DNA from: Toxotes chatareus
Taxonomy: Eukaryota > Chordata > Actinopteri > Toxotidae
Reading direction: 5' to 3'
Assembly (NCBI GenBank): GCA_016801885.1
Contig: CM028889.1
Span: 14,447,001-14,511,000 of the forward strand
DNA length: 64,000 nucleotides
Part shown: piece by piece, positions 48,640-59,290 of the stretch
How the letters are laid out: each line of letters begins with the position of its first letter
Position numbering within the stretch: position 1 is the stretch's first letter
The notes under the pieces: generated by a model
Databases searched by the model: none
The model's input: only the letters and a program-made list of their open reading frames with translations
Told to the model about the DNA's origin: nothing
Made by a program: the position numbers and the translations under genes

Positions 48640-48830
48640 GTGGTTACACAGCCTCACCAACCATAAACTGGTCTTAAGATGGTCCAATATCCTTTCCCAA
48701 CATGTCCTGGGTCTGTTTAGGACTCTACTCCAGGTATCTGGCATTTAGATGCTCAAACTACCTTAACTGGTTGCTTTCACTAAAGAGCAGCAGTTTTTCT
48801 GCAAGCTACTTCAAGAGTCCAGCCTATCAA
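48640..48830 (-). mobile_element. Second LINE fragment (C-terminal part), same family as at 33.7-34.8 kb
   Basis: On the minus strand one frame reads KLLLFSESNQLR, stop, FEHL, aligning with the family's PLLLRIERSQLRWLGHL segment, the tryptophan codon having become TAG. After a frame change it reads RPRTCWERILDHL, aligning with GRPRTRWRDYISHL near the C terminus. Stops and shifts show it is dead. It overlaps the segment retained at the end of the 33.7-kb copy, so the two are separate insertions. Boundaries are approximate. Confidence 0.7.
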
Positions 48831-50595
48831 TGAAACTGGCAGGTGGCAGGTAGTTGTACTGGCCTATGGGATCTGAGAGATTGCACTAGGTAAGGCAAGT
48901 GATTTTGGATACGGTGTGTTTTGTATAAGTGACTTTGTTTGCATGTCTATGAGTATCTTAATACATTTTATATGCCATTATGCACGTGTGCTGTACTTCA
49001 TAGCTGTATGCTGCAATTGTTGGAGCACACACACACATCCATAGACACATTCATACCACACCACACTTGCATGTACAGTGTATCCTCAACTAGAAAAATT
49101 ACTGCCATTGCAGGTAGATCTCTTCAGTGAACATGACAAGACAAGATAAACAGTTTGATTATATAAGTCGAGTCTTAATCTCCTGGCGGGTGGAAAACAC
49201 AGTTTGAAGCCAGCTTTATGACGGTTTTATGCTGTCAGTGCTGTAAGTAATGGGGAATATTTGTGATGACAGTAATAACTCCTCTGCTGCAAATGGTTAT
49301 TAACAGGTACATTTACAAGTATTCCAGGGTCTAATTGTTGTGTTATGTCTGACAATGTCCTAACAATGTATTTCATATTATGCTGAGGGGAACACTATGC
49401 AATACTGTGAGAAAAATGGAAACAGTCAGTATTCTTACATGTCATGTTTTATATTACTCACATTATCTTTCGTTACCTTTGATATTTATAACATGCACAT
49501 TTAAACTATTTCTTCTAGGAATACTTTAAATCCTATTAAATGGGGAAAAGTAGTGTGAGCAAAATTACTCAATAACTCATCTGTAAAAACACTGCCTATA
49601 AATAAAAATAACTACTCTCTACGTCATGCAAGACCTCAGCTGACCTTAGCTGTGCACATACTATTAAGAGTACAAAAAAGATGAGCTCTCAAATTTTCCA
49701 AATATTTACCTTAAAATTATTGAATACGCTCTACCGATTCAACCTCTATGTTTTAAGGAAACTCTACTGTAAACACTAGAGTTACCTAGTTTAATTTATC
49801 ACAGAGGTGACAATTCTGACAAGAGTTTTAAATGAGCCATAAAAAAAACATCCGATGTCTCCAAATACGTTTCCTTTGGCCTTATTACCTGTTTTTTTTT
49901 TCCACATCATAACTGCAATAATAATAGCTTCAGGGCAGAAGCTATGGCTTCTCTGCAGCAGAGCTTTTGGAGGTTGCTGTACGGTGGCCAAACTGATCAC
50001 TGCTCACATTTCGTCAGTTATGCAACAGTGAGTGTGACTGGCTTTGAAAAAGACACTTAAAATGAAAAATCAAAAGAGGATGAATATTTTGTCCACAGTG
50101 CTGAATGAGCAGCTGACAGATCAGTGTCCTAACACTGCAGCACACATAGTTGATATGTGCTGTGATGTGTGCTGTCACAGACTAGCCCTATGTTAATGTG
50201 AACTCAGTAAAAGGTGACTGGTGAGTTTGCCAGTGAGGTAAGGCAAGCTAATATTAGCTTACAGTGACAAAGGAGCAATGCTGTCACCAAACTGCTTCAT
50301 GGCTAATTACATACCAGAAGGAACCTAACCACTCCGGTGTTTGACACAACCATCCGGTGCTGTACTGTTTTAGGAAACAAACTTCCACTTCCAATGTTCG
50401 CTGCCAGCTGGTAGTGCAGTGACAAATGATGGCAATAATTTAGGAAAAAGCTCCTCCCAGATGTGAGTGCAGCTTCAGGTCTTATAAAATGAATAAGTCT
50501 TGCTTTTACAGCCACCCACTCAACGTCCGCCGAAAGGTTTCCCTTCCGCTCCACAAGTATATTGCTTATTTGGAGAACCTAATAATGATTATTCA
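48831..50595. other. Non-coding stretch, no gene
   Basis: AT-rich with a short CA repeat near 49026-49037. Nothing recognisable otherwise. Confidence 0.65.
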
Positions 50596-50770
50596 GGGTG
50601 GCACGGTGGCCTAGTGGTTACAGTGACCGTCCCATCATGTAGAGGACAAGGGTTCAATTGCAGTAACAGCCGTACGGCCTGGCCAAAAGCCCCTCAGCAA
50701 GATGCTGAAACCACTGACTCAGTCACTGAAAGTCACTCTGGATATGACTGCTCACCACATGTTAACATGC
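50596..50770 (+). mobile_element. tRNA-derived fish SINE
   Basis: The head GGTGGCACGGTGGCCTAGTGG contains a pol III A-box (TGGCCTAGTGG, 50607-50617) and, about 34 bp on, a B-box-like GGTTCAATT (50651-50659), the spacing of a tRNA-derived promoter. The body has CCTCAGCAAGATGCTGAAACC, which resembles the standard CCTGAGCAAGGCACTGAACC. The 3' end AAGTCACTCTGGATATGACTGC matches the conserved fish SINE tail AAGTCGCTTTGGATAAAAGCG. It is full-length or nearly so but diverged, and the B-box is weakened (ATTG for the usual AATCC). Confidence 0.85.
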
Positions 50771-52469
50771 TCTGAATTAAGTGGAGTGTTTTTGAAATTT
50801 TCATATTAAATCTAGAACGTCAGGCCCTAAAGAAACATTGTGACTCATGGAGCAGATAAACATGCAAAAAGAATTTATCACAACGCGTGCGGTCACCAAA
50901 TATTAATACCACATCTCATTGATGAGAAAGACACATTTTGTGGAATTGGAGTTCAGCTGTGAACTAGGTGAAGGAATAAGAAAAACAATGTAGGCATGAG
51001 TTTGGATGGAGTAAGATAATGTCTTTATAATATGTTGCATAGCTCAATGTCATAGTGGAACAAAAATCATAAAAGCAGACATGGTCTTGCCTTACACTTA
51101 ATGTAAATGTTCCTAATATATGAAGGAGATTGCAATCACATTACTGATCTTAATGTAATGTTATATATACTGTAGATTATGTTTGTATAGACCTGAAGCA
51201 CCATTTACGTAAGAACAAGATTTTTTGTTACCTTCTCTTTGTAACGTAGGGCTTACTGTGTAGAATACTGCATAATGGGGGAGAAGAAAGTATACTCTCT
51301 CACACACACGCACACACAAACACAAACACACACACACACACATATACATATATATTGCTTGTACCTTAGTGTGTAATCTGTACATTTTCAGACAGTGGGA
51401 AATAACACAAAGCACTAGGAGGAAAGCCCCACATTAACATTTTGTTTACAAGGTAACAGACAAGACCCCTTGTAATTAGTCTTTCTTAATAAGCAAGGTT
51501 CCTATCAAGTAAAAATGATTTAACCATTCCCTTGTGTATTACTTGAATGAATGTTTGACTGCAGCGTAAGTGGTGCTGTCACTGTAATGCCTTTAGGAAG
51601 ACATGTAAACTGAGCAATCAGAGCAGCGATACTGCCTCAGCTGCTGAAGCAAAAATAAACAGAGATCATATCTGCTTTTATTTCCAAGGGAAATCTGCAA
51701 GTCAGAATATGTGAGAACCTAACCTAGACTGACAGGTGTTGAGCAACAAAGTAATCATTACGGTGCTGATCTTACACATCAGAAGCCAAGCGAAGGAGTG
51801 TGGAGTACACTGTGCCAGCAAAATGCCACAATATAATTTCAAAGCCTAGGGCTCCTACAGAGGAGAAAAAAATAATAATGATAACAAGAGAGCTTCCAGT
51901 ATTTCATAAGCAGGAGTCTGGAAACATTTCAAAACTGGTTGCTGGCTCTTTTTAAAAATCGATATTTAAAGCAAACAATAATTCAGTGTTCACCTGCCCA
52001 GGTGAGAGGGTATATAAGGATAAAACTCAGCAAACAACAGCCACAGTCAATAGTTAGTAATTAGTTATTGTATGGTGGCTACTGTTTACATATTTAAGTA
52101 GTTCCAAATGCTCCCACATGGCGATACATATCATCTGTAAAGTGACTAATACTGTAAAGTTACAGTTAATATAGACAGGAAAAGTGAATGCAAGACTTGG
52201 GGTTTTTCAGTTACTAAAGCTCTGAAGTGGGTAAATACTGTGGGATTCTCATATCTCCTAAAAAAAAATGCAGGACAAAGTGATGCAGGACATTATTGGA
52301 TTTTACATACAACAGCAAAACATGGGGTCCTTTCATGGAAGAACAAGCATGATGTATGAGTTGGCCAATTATGAACATACAGTTCATTTGTGGAACATCA
52401 GTCTCTCCCATTGATTTGTGCTTTTTTCATGTGTTTGTTGTTTTAGTTACAAATCCTCCAGATTTGTTG
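50771..52469. other. Non-coding stretch, no gene
   Basis: AT-rich with the CA repeat at 51299. Short frames only. Confidence 0.65.
51299..51356 (+). repeat. (CA)n compound microsatellite
   Basis: CA units interrupted by CG and CAAA, ending in CATATACATATATAT. The overlapping minus frame is cysteine/valine-rich because of it. Confidence 0.9.
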
Positions 52470-52805
52470 GTAATGAAGAAAAGCTGACAAACCCGCTCAA
52501 AAAGGGGGACGAAAGGAAATGCGGATGGGAAATGTGAGGTGGGCCCACGCCCTTGAGTATAATGCCTCAGACATGGACTTTATGGCCATTACCGACAGTC
52601 CCTAATTTGATTCGGCCTCATGATCCGGAACAATCAGGACCAGGCTTGTCTTTAAGGGCGACTGGTAAAACCCAGCCAATGGAAAAGTCAGTCTGCATAG
52701 CAACATGGAGATGATGCAAAAACAAGCTCGCTCAGATCCCTCATGGGTCAGCTGAAACGTCAGGAAGAAAATGACCTGACAATGCACACACCTGCAGCCA
52801 CTAGA
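52470..52805. promoter_or_regulatory. Strong candidate conserved non-coding element
   Basis: A GC-balanced block containing CCCTAATTTGATTCGGCC, TCATGATCCGGAACAATC, CCAGCCAATGG (NF-Y), GCATAGCAACATGG (RFX half-site GTTGCTATG on the other strand) and AATGACCTGACA. Sequence complexity is high, repeats are absent, and no frame over it is coding. It stands out sharply from its flanks. Conservation is inferred. Confidence 0.45.
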
Positions 52806-54830
52806 ATCTAAAAAGGCAGAGAAAAAAAACTGCCCACTAAAAACTCACTAAATTGCAATTAATAGGACTATCTTGCAGCACAGAAGTCTATATGGCTGTG
52901 TAATATGTGAATCTCTTGGTAGCTAGTTAGAACATGATGGAAACTTGTTCCTCATCCTCACTACCGTGGCCAGTTTAACAGCTTTTCCATGGGAACGCTC
53001 CCCAGTATACCCCAGCTGGCGGAAGGGAGCCAAGAGATGCAGGGTTTGAATGTGGGCTAGAGCGAGCCTCCATTAAACTGGTGATCCCAGCATGGCGGTA
53101 AACCTTGGTGTGCTTCACTCCTTCCTACTGTAAAAGCATGGTTAAGGCGTCAGGCCCCTGCCCCTCCCTGGCCAAATACTGCATCTCTAACCTGATGCTA
53201 AAGCTGGAGCAAATGCTTTACTTTCATCCCGGTGCTAATGCTAGAACAACAATTGATCCTAAAGCCATTATAATATCTCCACAGTACTTTATTCAGCTTT
53301 CTAAATAAGAATAAAAGCAATTAATGTACTTAATTACTTATGTATTGTACTTAAAGTGTTCCCTATCTGGGGAGACAACATATTGTAACAGCAAAGTAAG
53401 ACAGTGGTTCTTACCTTTCACTTTCTGCCATTAGCTTGTCTACAGTGATTCAGAGCTTGTACACTGAAAAAAAAAAAATCAATAAATTAAAAATTTTAAT
53501 TCTCCTCACTCTTTGTGTGAGGAAATATAAATTAACATTGTATTAGACACCAACTATTGGGCATATTTCCCATTTCTCAAAAAATAATAAAACAATTTTC
53601 AGAGGTATTTGTTGAAGCTTTGAGCCTTTGAGAGGGTATTTTGCTTAGCAGCAGTTTACTGATATCTGTAGGCCACCTTTTCTCAACAAGTCCATGCAGT
53701 GTTGGTTATGTACTGTTAGCATTTTACATCAGTTCCTTTATAACATTCAGCATTTAGGCAGACCTACTGTGCTTATAAGTGTTTCTTGTACATGGTAAGT
53801 GGAACCAGCCAAGCTAGGATAACTAGCTTGCACTCAGATGGTGGAGGCTATTCAACTTAAAAGTTGGTATTTAAATAAAGGGTGTCACAGTGTAATGAAG
53901 GTTTACAGTAATGTGATTCCTGTACTCTCCAGTAATTAGCAATGTAAGTGACATCTAATTACTTTAAAATTACTAATGCTGGTAATGTTCCATCACCTGC
54001 GGATTGCTAGCTGTCTTACCAGAAGTTTGGTCTCTGTGCTGTCAGCAGAGACCGTTGCCTAGGATGTGCTAGCTTCGTGTGTTGTGCCCTAAAACAGGGA
54101 GAAACATGAGAGGAGAGGGATGAAGAAAACAACACACATTGAGTATTACCACAAAATAAAACAAACAAAAAGCAGAATTTTCATGGTAATACACTCAGGA
54201 CATGATAGTTTTCACAAATCTTTTTCCTTTTTAATCTCAAGATAACTTGAATCTTGCATAATTTTTCCTACTAAGTAGCCATGAATCAGCAAAAAATACA
54301 TACACATAGATTTGTTTGTGTAAACTGCTCTGCACCTGGTAAGCAGGAAAGAATCATTGACTCAACAGCAGGACCAAGAGGTCTCCAGTATCTAGTTAAA
54401 ATGCTAACTTGGTTAGCCAGAAGCAACATAAAAGCACAAAAGACACATTTTTTTAAATAATGTGCAATGCATAAACATTTGCTTACAAGTTTAGAGGGTT
54501 CTGTTTACAGTAATTACCTTAAACAGTTGAAATAATGATAGTAAGATGAGGAAACCAACACACAGCTCTCGCCATCACTCATAAATTGGCCTTTTTAACA
54601 GCTGACTTATTGACTTGTCCTAGCAGGAAAAGCACAGGTGTTAATAAGAAAAATAATGACAGCTCAGTTGTATTCAAGTATGCAAGAGAGCCATGACAGC
54701 ATGACAGTCAGCATGCACAATACCAGGCCCCTGAAACTGAAGCAGCTAAATGAAAATCGGCCATCTTTAATTTGACACTTTCCTAATGTAACCTGTCAAA
54801 TGTTCATGTTAAACAAGATTAGGACCTAGT
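52806..54830. other. Non-coding stretch, no gene
   Basis: AT-rich overall with one GC-balanced patch at 52980-53200 that could be a small CNE. A 25-bp hairpin at 54031-54055 (GGTCTCTG against CAGAGACC) is the only structured spot. No gene. Confidence 0.6.
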
Positions 54831-54863
54831 CATAGACTGAATAAGACATGGACGTAGCACCCG

Positions 54864-54931
54864 TGACGTCACCCATTGGTTTCGGGGAGTCGGTTTTGTG
54901 AGCAATGGGCATTTGAGCTGCGCCATCTTGG
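54864..54931 (+). promoter_or_regulatory. CRE / CCAAT / YY1 cluster inside the transposon-like repeat
   Basis: A consensus CRE, TGACGTCA (54864-54871), is followed after 3 bp by an inverted CCAAT box ATTGG (54875-54879), and a YY1-type CGCCATCTTGG lies at 54921-54931. These are canonical promoter motifs in a CpG-dense context. They come with the repeat family, so many genomic copies may carry them; activity is not shown. Confidence 0.5.
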
Positions 54932-55316
54932 ATTTTAGTGGGAGTGTACTTTCCATATTTGGCGAAGAGGCGGTTACTCTACGGGTCAGCCGGCTGAGAA
55001 CCCGGCCACTTAGCTCGGAGCAACAGAGCTAGCCTAAGGCTAATCAGCTAGGCTAACAAGCTAAGCGGCAGCTACATCCACCACAGGACAGTCCCTGAGT
55101 CCGTCCCGACTAGCTCGACCCGTACGACCGCGACACACAGCATACAACAGAGATCATAATGTTGCTGCTGTTTTAAACATGACTGTTTCAGATAGAGAGG
55201 TTTTAGATGGAGCTGCAGGGTTTGGTGGAGTTGTGGGGGGAAATTTATTTCTAGCCTGTTATTTAACTGTGAAACAATCATTATTTCATATTGATAAAAT
55301 ATATTAAAAAGTTAAA

Positions 55317-55362
55317 AACATTATTATTATTATTAGTAGTAGTAGTAGTAGTAGTAGTAGTA
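55317..55362 (+). repeat. (TTA)n / (AGT)n compound microsatellite
   Basis: About six TTA units followed by nine AGT units, inside the AT-rich core of the transposon-like block. Confidence 0.95.
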
Positions 55363-56194
55363 TTGTCATTATTATTAATGACAACGATAAAAAATAATGA
55401 TGATAATAATATATTAAAATGTTTAATATTTAATATTTACCGGTTTTCACCGCTGCCTCCACCCACTATCCATTTACAGTTACAGCAGCACACAAACAGC
55501 AGCCGCTCACTGACGGAGCTGCTCTGTCCATGCAATGTCGGGAAAAAATGAGACGAAATAAAATTGGAGCCTAGTATTCCCGCAATAAACGGACTCTGAG
55601 AGCACGGAACACACCGCAGCAGCGTTCCTAACATTAGCTGCTCCGGTCCTCTATCTGTATCAGCAGCGACCATAAATCGGCAATTAAGTCATAAGCCAGC
55701 AGCAAAATATGCCGGTACGTGCTAATTAGTGCAAACATCCAGGTAAAATAGTGAGAAATTTACTTACCGAAAAAACTGCAACACAGACTCCTTAGACGGT
55801 CTACACTACAACAAGCCATACTGTCACAAAAACCTGTCCGAACATTGGCAAACAAACACGGACACTGCAGCCCCTGTCAACCTCCGGAGGTAGCCGGGGG
55901 CCTCTGGATGCCGCCTAGCCCAGCCGATGCTTTAGCAAAGAGCTAATTGCCTGTGCCTGTCTATGGGCTGTCAACGTAACCACGCCCTAATTTATTAAGC
56001 CTAAATAACACTAAAACGGTTGTGGTACAAAAATGATTTCGGCTGGATTTACTTGTAAAATTAGAACTCAGAAAAAAATTTTGAGGCTCATTCACGTCTA
56101 TGTCAACTGTGCCGTTAGTTGAACAAGACGTGCAGGTGCGCATGCTAGTGGGAAAGCCCGACCTCGCGCTCGCGGGGAAACACTGGCGTCTTTC

Positions 56195-56340
56195 TTCTGC
56201 AGAAAGTAGCTGAGATTTGTCCAAAAAGTCGCTCGATGTTTTGGTTAGGTGCTCTAGTTTTTTTTTTTTTTTTTAATCGCTAAATCGGCTTGAAAAGTCG
56301 GTAAATCTAGCAATAAATGCGCTACATTGGCGACACCGAC
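56195..56340. repeat. Fragment with AAAGTCGCT / AATCGCTAAAT words, probable fish repeat
   Basis: The sequence AAAAAGTCGCTCGATG, a T17 tract at 56258-56274, then AATCGCTAAATCGG and AAAGTCGGTAAATCTAGC resemble a dispersed teleost repeat built of AGTCGCTAAATT words. I cannot name the class. It lies immediately after the previous block and before the CCAAT cluster. Confidence 0.4.
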
Positions 56341-56351
56341 CCCCACCTTGA

Positions 56352-56474
56352 TGACGTATTACAGTTTCCGCCAATTAATTTTGAAAGAGCAACAGCCAAT
56401 GGGGAAAATCGAACACTCAGCCAGCTGACCAATGGTGTCACTTTACTCAGTCACGCAGCATTCGGCTGACCAAT
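56352..56474 (+). promoter_or_regulatory. Promoter-like array: CRE half-site plus four same-strand CCAAT boxes
   Basis: A TGACGTA CRE-like site (56352-56358) precedes CCAAT boxes at 56371-56375, 56396-56400, 56429-56433 and 56470-56474, all on the + strand. The last two lie in an imperfect tandem duplication of about 41 bp (CAGCTGACCAATGG... and CGGCTGACCAATCG...). Regular arrays of CCAAT boxes bound by NF-Y mark many vertebrate promoters. No TATA, initiator or exon can be defended downstream, so it may be a lone promoter, an RNA-gene promoter, or part of a repeat. Confidence 0.4.
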
Positions 56475-58993
56475 CGTGTAACTTCATCACTCAGTTAGTC
56501 TGTCAATCATTCTCGTCACGGACAGTAGGAGACGTAACTTTACAAGCAGATCTACAAGTAATTGTGACTGATTTCTCCATTGTTAATAAAAGAACAGCGC
56601 TGCATATGACCTATAAGGTACAGGACAACTTAATTTACTTTGATTGTTCTTCCATCGCTGGGGCTCCGCCTACCAGTTGCTGCCAATCAAACACAGAGGC
56701 TCACATGTTCCTGTTCTAGAAAACTGGTATTGATCAGCAACACTTCCCAACTCCTCTCACATTCATTGTCATATTGTTTTAAAGAGCAATACAAATATGA
56801 CTGGTTTAAGTTCTTAAAGTTCTTGCTTTTTAATCAAATATTGTTTTGTTCTTACATATACATTTTTGCCACATTACTTTGACAATGCCATGCCTTTTAC
56901 AACGCTGTAGGACAGCTGGTTGAATACCTGTATTCTTGGGTAATGCTTCAGTGGTTAAGGTTATTCCTGATGATGTTTCTTTCCTGTTTACAATGGAGTG
57001 TAGTGCCTCCAACTGTTTACTTGTTTAATTATGCCCATCTCTTCACTATGGACTGTCCTTCACGGCTGTGTGTGTGACTTTATGTCAGTTTACAAATCTG
57101 TACTGCCTAGTTGTTCACTGAGCCAGTCTTATTGACATCCCCACCCCAGTTTGCCTTAACTGTAATCCTAGATGACATCACTTGTGGGTTGATGGCATGT
57201 TTGTGACTATTAGCCCATATAATGGTTACAGTTAATGTGGGTGCAGAAAATTTGTGATTCAGTATGTGGCAGTCAGATAAATTAGCATAATGTCTGTGAA
57301 AGGACGCTGACCACTCTCTCTGTAACTGTCTTTGACCTCTGAATTATAATGCAGAGGAAAACCTAGAGGTCATGGTACAGTTCATTCACAGCCAGTATAT
57401 AGTATGTGACAGGAGTTTATGAAAGTGGTGCTTAACGCTGCTTGACGGCAGCCTGAGTTTTCCTTTAATGTAGCAAATCAGACGCCCTTTCAGAGCGCTT
57501 GGGTTACTGTCTCCTATCCTCTCTCACTTTGGGCTCAGCTGTAGAGGCATACTGGGTGAAAAAAGATCTTTATTGAATTAGCTCCTGACTGTAAAGTTAA
57601 CTGCCGTCAAGCTAGAAACTTTTTCTCAGGTCTGAGGCCAACAGGTTTCTCTTGATGGGTAAGGATCCCAGACCTCTGCATTGTGATTGTGGAGTGCTTT
57701 TGTGTGTAGTCTCACACAGGCAAATGAGGCATTCACTTAGGTAAATCATACAGTTAAACAAACAATACTAAACAATAATACGTCTGCAAGATCATACAAG
57801 ATTAAAACTTTGCATATTCAATTAAACCTGAGGCAAATTAGTTTATGAGCCAAATCCAGAACCCTAAACACTTTGAATGTGTTGCATTCTCCAACACTCA
57901 TTCCACAAAAGAACACAAAAATTACAGAACATGTAAATACACACATATTGTAAATATAAAGAGTCTGTATTTTGCTCAACACTAACTTGCTCATTATAGA
58001 CCTGTGTGGCCTTTGCGCAGGTCTACCTAACTTGACGTCAGAGATCACCCACTAAATAGGAGGCACATGGAAGTAAGGAGTGAGGGTTATTTTGAAAACC
58101 CCATCACCAGACTGGCTTGGTTTGTCTGATTTGGGTTAGACCTCACATTGTCACCACGCCACTGGTTTGAAATTACTCTGGTGTGCAAGTGGCTATCACA
58201 GATCCAAGTGGCAGCTAGACTCCTAAATGCAGGTTTCAGTGAAAGGCAAAGCCATAATGGCACCTCATTTCCAGTCAGCCGGAACATTCCCTCTCTTTTC
58301 CAACAGTTTTATCACCAACAGAATCTGATAATCTGGCATATGGCAGTGTAGGTTACGGTGACATGAAGAAAAATCTTTTGGTGGTGATTATAATAGGTGT
58401 CTTTTAACATGACTGTACAGTTGATCATTTTTTAGAAGTTAAGAACATATAAGGAACATATTGTGCAAAGAATTTTACAGCATATATAGCTAGGAAAGTC
58501 TGATAGTGGTGTTTTTCACTGCAGGTACGGCATTGCCTAAAATTGCTTTTCTATTCTAGGTACCCCTGATATACGGCTGCTTTTGGGGGTAAAGCTAGGA
58601 TAAACTTTGCACATGAGCACCTTATCTGCCGTCCTTGAGGAGGGAAAGTGTTTTTCAATCAATTTCCAGACACTGATTTATTTTCTGTCCTTCCAGGGTA
58701 TAAATCAGCAATGCAAATTCACAGGCCGACAGTTGCTACACTCCAGCCTAAAGCTTTTTTTTTTTTTTCTCGACTCAAATACACGGCATGAATTTATATT
58801 AGCTGAGAGGTAAGGGCACTCTCCATTTGTACTTTGCTTTAGGATACTTCAGTTGGGAATGCCACTGTTGGTTACTGGACAGGGCAAAAATAGGTTCAGA
58901 TAAAGGGCTTAAGTGACCAAGTGAAACGTCGCATACCGTCCCGTGTCTTCATTTCCAGTTAAAGACATATGGAAAAGGTATTGCACTTGCAGC
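56475..58993. other. Non-coding stretch, no gene
   Basis: The + frames at 56432-56719 and 56640-56882 overlap and show no domain. A complex patch at 57290-57640 and another at 58060-58340 could be CNEs. A T14 run lies at 58755-58768. Nothing firmer. Confidence 0.55.
57290..57640. promoter_or_regulatory. Candidate conserved non-coding patch
   Basis: Balanced composition, with GACCTCTGAATTATAATGC, AGAGGTCATGG (nuclear-receptor half-site AGGTCA) and a 12-bp inverted pair GCTTGACGGCAG (57440-57451) / CTGCCGTCAAGC (57601-57612). Conservation is inferred. Confidence 0.25.
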
Positions 58994-59290
58994 TAGAGCT
59001 GAAACAATAAGTTGATTATTGTGTAGTCGATCAAAAAAAGTAACTATTTCAACAATCAATTTATCATTTGAGTCATTTTTCAGCCAAAAATGCCAGAGAT
59101 TCTTTTGTTTCATCTTCTAAAATGCGGTGATTTACAGATTTTCTTTGTCATATATGACAGGAAACTTGTAGCTTTTGTTTTGTGTTTCAGACAGATGGTG
59201 GGATAAAACAAGAAATTTGGAGACCCCACCTTGAACTGTTCCTTTATGAGAAAATATAGTTCCCTCAGATTAATTGAGAAAAAAAATCTT
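58994..59290 (+). mobile_element. hAT-type MITE (AGCTGAAACAAT...GTAGTCGATC family), 3' end decayed
   Basis: The left end TAGAGCTGAAACAATAAG and the following TTGTGTAGTCGATC, ATTTGAGTCATTTTTCAGCC, AAAAATGCCAGAGATTC, ATATGACAGGAAACTTG, GATAAAACAAGAAATTTGG and GACCCCACCTTGAACTG follow, word by word, a hAT miniature family abundant in percomorph genomes (usual form TAGGGCTGCAACGATTAGTCG). The matching right terminal repeat would read AATCGATTAATCGAGAAAA; here only CAGATTAATTGAGAAAA remains near 59267-59283, after which similarity fades. It encodes nothing. Confidence 0.85.

Larger units (their letters stand above)
54831..56102. mobile_element. CpG-rich DNA-transposon-like repeat, non-autonomous
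   Basis: The left end runs CATAGACTGAATAAGACATGG, then CCGTGACGTCACCCATTGG and GCGCCATCTTGGATTTT, the hallmark order of a dispersed fish repeat. The right part includes CTATGGGCTGTCAACG and AACCACGCCCTAATTTATTAAGCC, also seen in that family. The ends match as imperfect terminal inverted repeats: CATAGACTGAAT on the left against CATAGACGTGAAT on the complement of 56090-56102. No clear target duplication is visible. CpG is far denser than in the rest of the window (about 20 in the first 300 bp). An AT-rich core with microsatellites interrupts it. No transposase is encoded. Confidence 0.6.

Noticed and set aside
50596..50670. A tRNA gene
   Set aside because: A- and B-box-like sequences are present but the cloverleaf is not, and the SINE body and tail follow; it is a tRNA-derived SINE.
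54031..54055. Hairpin GGTCTCTG...CAGAGACC as a structured RNA
   Set aside because: Only 8 bp of pairing; common by chance.
57440..57612. 12-bp inverted repeat GCTTGACGGCAG / CTGCCGTCAAGC as transposon ends
   Set aside because: About one such pair within 200 bp is expected by chance in 64 kb, and no target duplication flanks it.
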